Shown here piece after piece: positions 15,401 to 20,763 of a stretch of DNA of 20,763 nucleotides. The DNA lies in the IMG/VR virus record IMGVR_UViG_3300025789_000183, positions 1 through 20,763 of that record. The stretch is one strand, 5' to 3'. Below the pieces are notes generated by a model. It had not been told where the DNA came from and ran no database searches. It saw nothing but the letters and a program-made list of their open reading frames with translations. The stretch comes from a virus. Position numbers and translations under genes: made by a program. The number at the start of each line of letters is the position of its first letter. The first letter of the stretch is position 1.

Positions 15401-18400
15401 CACCAGTACCTACAACAATAACAGTACCAAAGGATCCAGTATTGGCTGCATATAACGAACCACCAATACCTACACCACCTGCGACAATCAATGCACCAGT
15501 ATATGTCGATGTGCTGACATTGGTACTTAATATACTTGCTGTGGTTAGAACTGTTAGAGTATTATTAGTCTCTGCACCATAGACATAGAGATTTTGTCCA
15601 ATTCCAACACCACCTGCAACAACCAATGCACCTGTTACTGTGCTGGTACTTGGGGTTGTATTACTGATAATGAAAGTTGATGTAGTACCAGTAGTTACAG
15701 GGTTGATATAACTTTGAATTGTAGCAGATGTAATGAATGCCTGCCCTTGGACTGAAATAGTTCCAACTACAGTTAAACTACCGCCAATGGTTGCACTGCT
15801 ACCAACATTCAATGCACCGCCAATTCCAACACCACCAGGTACAGTTATAGCACCTGTAGTAGTCGACGTTGAAGTAACTGTGCCAGCTAAATTAATAACT
15901 CCAGCCTGTATAGTACCTGTGGCAAATAAACTATTAACACCAGCAATGTTACCGTTAGCACCTACAATATTAACAGTACTGAATGATCCTGTACCTACAG
16001 CACTAATAACACCACCGCTGTATATATTACCACCAACACCAAGACCGCCGGCTACAACCAACGCACCATTTGTAGAAGTTGTACTGGTAGATGTATTGGT
16101 AATATTGATTGCATTGGTAGTTGTAGATCCCCTATTGGTAATTGTCTGTAGTGTGCTTGAATTAGCAATGTACACACCATTGGTACTAGTGAATACCGAA
16201 GTATCAGTACCAGCAAGAATACCAGCGGCTACATATGGATTAACCAAACTAAAGATAGTTGCAGTTGAAAGTATAGATCCACCTGCGACAAATAAACTAC
16301 CACCAACAAATAAATTGCCTCCAATTCCTAGGCCACCTGCAACAGTAACCGCACCTGTTGTAGTTGAAGTTGAATTGGCTAGGCTAGTAACAGTAACTGT
16401 ACTAGCATAGATAGTACCCGATGAGAAAATTGCAGTAACATTGCTGATAGCACCGCCGCCACCTGTAATGGTAAGAGTATTAATTGCTAACGTACCAGCA
16501 AGATTTAAGTTTCCACCAATACCGACACCACCTGCTACTATTAGTGCACCTGTAGTAGTTGATGTTGAACTTGTTGTGTTAGTAATGTTGAATATACTAG
16601 CAGTACCTGTACTACTACCGCCACCGGCTGCATAGTTACCAATTGTAGCAGTGGTAATAATCTGTGCACCTGCAATGTAACTGGTATTTGCAATATAAAC
16701 ATTTCCACCAATACCTACACCACCAGTAACAACCAATGCACCGGTAATTGTCGATGTTGATGTTGCAGTTCCAGTGACTGATATTGCATTGGCAATTATT
16801 GTACCTGTGGCATTTATACTACCAACACCAGTAATATTGCTACCGCCACTACCTGTAATAGATATGGCAGCAAATGTACCAGTACCACCAACGTATAAAT
16901 TACTACCAATACCAACACCACCTGCAACAGTCAATGCACCTGTGGTAGTTGAAGTTGAAGTTGCTGTTCCACTGAAATACCCAGTTCCTGCAACTGTCAC
17001 TAATCCTGTAGCTGGATTAATAGTAAAACTACTTGTGGTATATTCAGCTTGATAATTTGCTGTATTATTGTTAGCATTGACAAATACAGGATAGTAAGTT
17101 CCAGCGGCAAATTGTGCCTGCGTTTGAACATAAATTGTATTTGTGGCTGTTCCTGCACTTACACCGGCTAATGGTTGCCAAGTTGCAGTAGAACCATTAG
17201 ATGTTAAAACATAATTATTCAATCCAATTGGAATGAATGCAGTAGTGCCGGTGCCGCTTTGAATTGGTATACTACCTGCCGCACCGCCCGCAATGTTAGT
17301 AGTTGTGTTACTGCTTGCACCTAATAAATTACCACCGCTATAGATATTTCCACTAACATTTAAATTGCCACCAACGCCAACACCGCCGGTAATTATTAAT
17401 GCCCCAGTGTTTGTAGAAGTAGACTGTGTTGAACTTGTAACAAATATTGTATTGGCTGTGATTGTACCGGTAGCAGAAATATTAGTAACACCTGTGATAT
17501 TACTGCTGCCAGATCCTGTAATAACAATAGCATTGAATGTACCAGTTCCGCCAACATTAATATTGCCGCCGATACCAACTCCGCCAGCAACAACTAATGC
17601 TCCCGATGCAGTGTCAATACTAGGAGTAGTATTAGTAATTGTGAATATGTCTGGTGATGTAACTAGTGTTTGAGTAACTGTTGTATAGCTAACTGTTAAT
17701 GATGCCGCAGTAATACTGCCGCCAACGTACAAATTACCACCAATTCCAACTCCACCAGCAACTGTCAATGCACCTGTAGTAGTTGAAGTTGATTGTGAAG
17801 TATTAGTAAAATTAACAGTTCCACCAGTTATTCCACTGAATGTACCAGTATTTCCAGCAAGTCCCTGTAATCCTTGAACGCCTTGAGTACCTTGATTGCC
17901 TTGGAGACCTTGAGTACCTTGAATAGATACACCTTGAACACCTTGAATTCCCTGACTACCGATAAGGCCCTGAATGCCTTGTAGGCCTTGAACGCCCTGA
18001 ACACCTTGCGTACCAGTACCACCGACAAATCCAGCTTGTCCCTGTAGTCCCTGCAATCCTTGAACGCCTTGACTGCCAGTTTGCCCTTGTAGGCCCTGAA
18101 TACCTTGTGTACCAGTACTACCTGTAAATCCACTTATACCCTGAACACCTTGAACTCCCTGGCTACCAGTTTGGCCTTGGGTTCCTTGAATACCATTACC
18201 ACCTTGTAGGCCTTGCGTACCTTGACTACCAGTTTGCCCCTGTAGTCCTTGCGTACCTTGACTACCAGTTTGCCCCTGTAGTCCTTGCGTACCTTGTGTT
18301 CCTTGACTACCAGATCCCTGTGTTCCTTGTACACCCTGTGTCCCTGTACCTCCATAGGCACCTACAGTAGCGGTAGTTAAGATAACTGCTCCGCCAATAT

Positions 18401-20763
18401 AGCCAGTATTTGCTACGTATAAATTGCCGCCAATTCCAACGCCACCTGCAACAGTCAATGCACCAGTTGTAGTACTGATACTTTGAGTAGTATTAGTAAT
18501 TGTGAATATGTCTGGTGATGTAACCAGTGTTTGAGTAATTGTTGTATATTGTACAGTTAATTGGTTAGCAGTAATTGTACCACCGACATATAAATTTCCA
18601 CCAATTCCAACTCCACCTACAACAGTCAACGCACCTGAATTAGTACTTGTACTAATTGTTGAATTATTAATATTAACTGTAGATGTTGTAGTACCAGAGA
18701 AGAAACCAGTTTGACCTTGTAATCCTTGTGTTCCTTGTAGACCTTGAGCGCCTTGTAATCCCTGTACTCCTTGAGTACCCTGATTGCCCTGGAGTCCTTG
18801 AGTACCTTGGGTTCCTTGATTGCCTTGTAAGCCCTGAACACCCTGTGTTCCTTGTAAGCCCTGGAGTCCTTGAGCTCCCTGAGTACCTTGGGTTCCTTGC
18901 AGACCTTGTAGGCCTTGACTACCAGTTTGACCTTGTAGTCCTTGTGGCCCTTGTACACCTTGGAGTCCTTGCAGGCCTTGACCTCCTATACCTCCAACAA
19001 ATCCTTGTAAACCCTGAACACCTTGAGGTCCTTGAATACCTTGTAGGCCCTGTGTACCTTGCAAGGCTACACCTTGAACACCTTGAACACCTTGTAGGCC
19101 TTGGAGCCCTTGTGATCCTAATTGTCCCTGTAGGCCTTGGAGCCCTTGCAAACCTTGTGCACCTAAAAGGCCTTGGAGCCCTTGAAGTCCTTGTGATCCA
19201 CTACGTCCTTGTGGACCTTGAACACCTTGACTTCCAATATCTCCTTGTAACCCTTGAACACCCTGTGCTCCCTGTAAACCTTGATTGCCCTGAAGTCCTT
19301 GAGATCCCTGAGTACCTTGATTGCCTTGTAACCCCTGTGTGCCTTGTACGCCCTGCAGTCCTTGCAAGCCCTGTTGACCTTGTCCAGAATATCCACCAAC
19401 TGTAGCAGTAGTGACAATCTCATTAGCACCAATATATCCATGTCCGATTATATATAGAGTATTAACTGTAGCATTGGTTGCTGTAATTCCTCCACCGACG
19501 TATAAATCTTGTCCAATTCCCGCACCGCCGACTACTGTTAGAGAACCATTTGTTGATGTTGTGGCATTAACTCCACTGGTGATCACGGTATTGCTGACAT
19601 TCAAATTGCCACCAATTCCAACTCCGCCACTTACTGTCAGTGCACCTGTTGTGGTACTGATACTTTGAGTGGTATTTGTAATTGTAAATATGTCTGGCGA
19701 TACAACAGTAGTTTGAGTAATTGTAGTATATTGTACAGTTAATTGATTAGCGACAATAGCACCACCAACATACAAATTACCACTAACTGCCGCACCACCA
19801 AATACTTGTAATGCACCTGTAGTAGTTGATGTTGCCGAAGTAGTGTTAGTGACATACAATGTACCATTGTTGACAGCTAAATTACCAGAAACTGCACTGT
19901 CACCGGCAACAGCCATACCGCCACCAGCAACTTGAAAACTCTGTAGTCCACCAGATGCTGTACTTGCAGTACCAATATTATTGACATTAAATCCATAGAT
20001 ACTAGCATAAGCAATTTGCGTACCACCAGCACCCAATATTGTCTGTCCAGATAATCCAGGTGCATTTACAATAGTATTATTATTAGTAACCTGTAGGGTA
20101 TAGTTGTTGACATTTCGATTTACACCGCCAGAATATATGTATTGATTAGCACCTAATATAAGGTTACCGCTGGCAATTAATGTTGTAAATGTACCGGTAC
20201 TTGCAACAATGTTACCAATTTGTGTATTTTGTATTCCACCACCAGCATATAAACTTCCACCAATGCCTGCTCCTCCTGGAACAACCAAAGCGCCAGTTGT
20301 AGTAGATGTAGCGGTAGTTGTAGAGTATAAAGTTAAATTACCAACATTAGACAAGTTTAATACTTGTTGTAATGAGTTATTTCCGCTATTACCATCTATT
20401 TTTGTAAAGAATTGGAATGATGCTGAAAAGTTACCGTCATCGATGGCAGCAAATCTGGCACCTGGGACTCCGTTACCTACACCAGTGTATGTGTAAAAAT
20501 CAATAGCAGATCCAGCACCTGCTGATCCCGCTGTGTTGATTAAATTAAGTTGTGTTTTAAGTGTACCAGATGCTCCGTTGTTAGCAATGTTTAATGGCGC
20601 TACACCAAAAGATCCGCCTGGGTTACTTGGTAGGTACGTTGGATTAGCCAAGAACGATGCATAAGTTGCTGTAACAGCATTAGACATCAGCGTAGCAGTA
20701 TTGATATAAACAGTTACAGCACCAGTGGATGTTGTAACTACTGTACCTGTTCCTGCAGTTATA
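12468..20763 (-). CDS. Giant modular collagen-like tail-fibre protein, N-terminus beyond the right edge
   Basis: The minus-strand frame is open from the right edge (first complete codon at 20762) to TAA at 12470-12468, at least 2764 codons. The ATG at 20687 has no Shine-Dalgarno and 25 open codons precede it (ITAGTGTVVTTSTGAV…), so it is probably internal. Residue numbers below count from that ATG. The protein has about 30 copies of a module ending GALxVxGGVGIGGNLYVGG and four QLTxxYTT…PDIFTI linkers. It also has two collagen-like stretches (about residues 437-660 and 779-947) and a 191-residue tandem array (about residues 1690-2540). The C-terminal domain is FTMLQGQSTCTVAGGF…VFANGVLLNSGDYNA, a form seen at the end of many phage proteins. 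Composition is dominated by Thr, Ser, Gly, Val and Ala, with no predicted membrane segment or signal peptide. A long trimeric fibre for host contact is the likely role. A metagenomic mis-assembly of the repeats is possible. Confidence 0.75.
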   Translation of the reverse strand, partial: ITAGTGTVVTTSTGAVTVYINTATLMSNAVTATYASFLANPTYLPSNPGGSFGVAPLNIANNGASGTLKTQLNLINTAGSAGAGSAIDFYTYTGVGNGVPGARFAAIDDGNFSASFQFFTKIDGNSGNNSLQQVLNLSNVGNLTLYSTTTATSTTTGALVVPGGAGIGGSLYAGGGIQNTQIGNIVASTGTFTTLIASGNLILGANQYIYSGGVNRNVNNYTLQVTNNNTIVNAPGLSGQTILGAGGTQIAYASIYGFNVNNIGTASTASGGLQSFQVAGGGMAVAGDSAVSGNLAVNNGTLYVTNTTSATSTTTGALQVFGGAAVSGNLYVGGAIVANQLTVQYTTITQTTVVSPDIFTITNTTQSISTTTGALTVSGGVGIGGNLNVSNTVITSGVNATTSTNGSLTVVGGAGIGQDLYVGGGITATNATVNTLYIIGHGYIGANEIVTTATVGGYSGQGQQGLQGLQGVQGTQGLQGNQGTQGSQGLQGNQGLQGAQGVQGLQGDIGSQGVQGPQGRSGSQGLQGLQGLLGAQGLQGLQGLQGQLGSQGLQGLQGVQGVQGVALQGTQGLQGIQGPQGVQGLQGFVGGIGGQGLQGLQGVQGPQGLQGQTGSQGLQGLQGTQGTQGAQGLQGLQGTQGVQGLQGNQGTQGTQGLQGNQGTQGVQGLQGAQGLQGTQGLQGQTGFFSGTTTSTVNINNSTISTSTNSGALTVVGGVGIGGNLYVGGTITANQLTVQYTTITQTLVTSPDIFTITNTTQSISTTTGALTVAGGVGIGGNLYVANTGYIGGAVILTTATVGAYGGTGTQGVQGTQGSGSQGTQGTQGLQGQTGSQGTQGLQGQTGSQGTQGLQGGNGIQGTQGQTGSQGVQGVQGISGFTGSTGTQGIQGLQGQTGSQGVQGLQGLQGQAGFVGGTGTQGVQGVQGLQGIQGLIGSQGIQGVQGVSIQGTQGLQGNQGTQGVQGLQGLAGNTGTFSGITGGTVNFTNTSQSTSTTTGALTVAGGVGIGGNLYVGGSITAASLTVSYTTVTQTLVTSPDIFTITNTTPSIDTASGALVVAGGVGIGGNINVGGTGTFNAIVITGSGSSNITGVTNISATGTITANTIFVTSSTQSTSTNTGALIITGGVGVGGNLNVSGNIYSGGNLLGASSNTTTNIAGGAAGSIPIQSGTGTTAFIPIGLNNYVLTSNGSTATWQPLAGVSAGTATNTIYVQTQAQFAAGTYYPVFVNANNNTANYQAEYTTSSFTINPATGLVTVAGTGYFSGTATSTSTTTGALTVAGGVGIGSNLYVGGTGTFAAISITGSGGSNITGVGSINATGTIIANAISVTGTATSTSTITGALVVTGGVGIGGNVYIANTSYIAGAQIITTATIGNYAAGGGSSTGTASIFNITNTTSSTSTTTGALIVAGGVGIGGNLNLAGTLAINTLTITGGGGAISNVTAIFSSGTIYASTVTVTSLANSTSTTTGAVTVAGGLGIGGNLFVGGSLFVAGGSILSTATIFSLVNPYVAAGILAGTDTSVFTSTNGVYIANSSTLQTITNRGSTTTNAINITNTSTSTTSTNGALVVAGGLGVGGNIYSGGVISAVGTGSFSTVNIVGANGNIAGVNSLFATGTIQAGVINLAGTVTSTSTTTGAITVPGGVGIGGALNVGSSATIGGSLTVVGTISVQGQAFITSATIQSYINPVTTGTTSTFIISNTTPSTSTVTGALVVAGGVGIGQNLYVYGAETNNTLTVLTTASILSTNVSTSTYTGALIVAGGVGIGGSLYAANTGSFGTVIVVGTGGSITGVNSVFATGTVATSILTASSSATSTSTTTGAVIVTGGVGIGGNLNVGGSTSTFSGSVTINNTLTINGQLIVGGAALITTATVGTVISSALTATTSTLVISNITQSTGTNSGALQVTGGVGIGGNLYVGNFGSFNTLTVLTTASILGTNVSTSTYTGALVVAGGVGIGGNLYVANTGSFAQVSIVGYGGSITGVNNIFATGTVTAPVLLATSSATSTSTTTGAVIVTGGVGIGGNLNVGGSTSTFSGSVTINNTLTINGQLIVGGAALITTATVGTVISAALTATTSTFVINNTTQSTSTNTGAFQVTGGVGIGGNIYIGGAETNNTLTVLTTASILGTNVSTSTYTGALIVAGGVGIGGSLYAANTGSFGTVVVVGTGGSITGVNNIFATGTVTAPVLLATSSATSTSTLTGAVIVTGGVGIGGNLNVGGSTSTFGGSVTVNNVLTVGGSIILAGAALITTATVGSYIATALTATTATFVINNTTQSTSTNTGAFQTTGGVGIGGNLYVGNFGSFNTLTVLTTASILGTNVSTSTYTGALVVAGGVGIGGSLYAANTGSFGTVVIVGTGGSITGVNNIFSTGTITAPVLLATSSATSTSSLTGAVIVTGGVGIGGNLNVANSGTFGGSLTVTNILTVGGSIILAGAALVTTATVNTYVAAALTATTATVLISNITQSTGTTTGALQVTGGVGIGGNIYIGGAATNNTLTVLTTATILGTNISTSTYTGALIVAGGIGVNGSIYAANTGSFATVNITGNGGSISGVYNIYATGTVYAAAYNLNTTATFAISNTTSSTSTTTGALTVAGGVGIAGNLYVAGGITAQQLTILYTTITQTTVVTPDIFTITNTTQSIGTYSGALTVAGGVGIAGNLYASNIYTNGAQILPTTIQEFTMLQGQSTCTVAGGFVANQLQVFANGVLLNSGDYNASTSPYVVLNTARNAGDVIRIVASQNFAQAISQTAAAAAMAIALGM
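13060..15620 (-). repeat. Tandem array of 573-nt (191-codon) repeats with two alternating variants
   Basis: The anchor ACTGTTAG (ACCGTTAA in the last copy) recurs at 15550, 14977, 14404, 13831 and 13261. Spacings are 573, 573, 573 and 570 nt, all multiples of three. Each unit holds three GALxVxGG modules. In translation order the residues just before the anchor are GAETNNTLT, GSFNTLT, GAETNNTLT, GSFNTLT and GAATNNTLT, so two variants alternate. An older, more diverged copy lies at about 15620-16010. Outer edges are approximate. Confidence 0.88.
17847..18353 (-). repeat. Collagen-like region 2 (55 Gly-X-Y triplets)
   Basis: The minus strand encodes 169 residues from GGTGTQGVQGTQG to GLAGNT. 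This fits 55 triplets plus two two-residue interruptions (GSGSQG near the start, GVSIQG near the end). It shows the same Gln-rich Y position as region 1. Confidence 0.92.
18215..18286 (-). repeat. Perfect 36-bp tandem duplication in collagen-like region 2
   Basis: Bases 18215-18250 and 18251-18286 are identical. Each unit encodes 12 residues, read cyclically as GTQGLQGQTGSQ. Exact identity, synonymous sites included, implies a recent duplication. Confidence 0.92.
18708..19379 (-). repeat. Collagen-like region 1 (74 Gly-X-Y triplets)
   Basis: The minus strand encodes 224 residues of Gly-X-Y starting GQQGLQGLQGVQGTQG and ending GLQGQT. Position Y is mostly Gln and X is mostly Leu, Val or Thr. 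The count fits 74 triplets plus one two-residue interruption (GVALQG). Such regions form triple helices in phage fibres without needing hydroxyproline. Confidence 0.92.

Noticed and set aside
17847-19379. Dense short direct repeats that look like a CRISPR-style array
   Set aside because: The repeats have a 9-nt/3-codon periodicity, no constant repeat plus unique spacer pattern, and translate on the minus strand as continuous Gly-X-Gln collagen-like sequence.
12468-20687. Many long plus-strand open frames across the giant fibre gene, for example Pro-rich ones reading KLPPIPTPPV
   Set aside because: They are antisense images of the repeated GGVGIGGNL codons. They share repeat boundaries with the minus-strand gene and match no family I recognise.
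12468-20763. Diversity-generating retroelement acting on the fibre genes
   Set aside because: No reverse transcriptase, template repeat or C-type-lectin variable region is seen in the window. The repeats differ by modular blocks, not by adenine-specific substitution.

Overview
This window reads as part of the structural region of a T4-like (myovirus) phage. The closest resemblance I can place is to marine T4-like phages of the cyanophage/pelagimyophage type. The evidence is a block of neck and tail-completion proteins resembling T4 gp13, gp14 and gp15, a phage-type Nudix hydrolase, a 2OG-Fe(II) oxygenase of the kind common in marine myophages, a large virion protein with marine-myophage signatures (DFEYGMQPTKW, WYGAGFIDWMLRGPDG, a C-terminus in LRWGEPQA), several fibre/adhesin genes, and T4-type late-promoter motifs (TATAAATA). 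The host cannot be named from the sequence. It could be an isolate genome or a metagenomic contig.

Layout. Positions 1-519 (minus, cut by the left edge) encode a gp13-like neck protein. It diverges from a plus-strand set: gp14-like neck protein (best start 562), gp15-like tail-sheath stabiliser (1769-3169) and Nudix hydrolase (3176-3625). From 3622 to 7783 the minus strand carries, in transcription order, a modular fibre protein (7783-6536), an Ig/FnIII/glycine-rich adhesin (6539-5061), a jelly-roll-like fibre protein (5000-3831) and a 68-residue small protein (3828-3622). A two-gene plus-strand cassette (2OG-Fe(II) oxygenase plus an 85-residue protein, 7865-8835) interrupts the fibre block. 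The minus strand then resumes with a 126-residue conserved phage protein (9212-8832), a 1071-residue virion structural protein (12443-9228) and a giant fibre gene (from beyond 20763 down to 12468) of at least 2764 codons.

The giant fibre protein is the most striking object. It has about 30 copies of a GALxVxGGVGIGGNLYVGG-type module, two collagen-like stretches (74 and 55 Gly-X-Y triplets, Y mostly Gln), and a tandem array of 573-nt (191-codon) repeats in which two variants alternate, so the true duplication unit may be 1146 nt. Modules are shared with the 415-residue fibre protein. Its reading frame continues through the right edge, so its N-terminus is not in this window.

How the genes work together: gp13/14/15-like proteins join head and tail; the large minus-strand genes would supply tail-tip/fibre and host-recognition parts; Nudix and 2OG-oxygenase genes are auxiliary enzymes. 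Genes are tightly packed (ATGA couplings, TTAA-shared stops, intergenic gaps of at most about 80 nt). No tRNA, rRNA, CRISPR, integrase, transposase or reverse transcriptase was seen, and there is no gene-free stretch over 300 bases.
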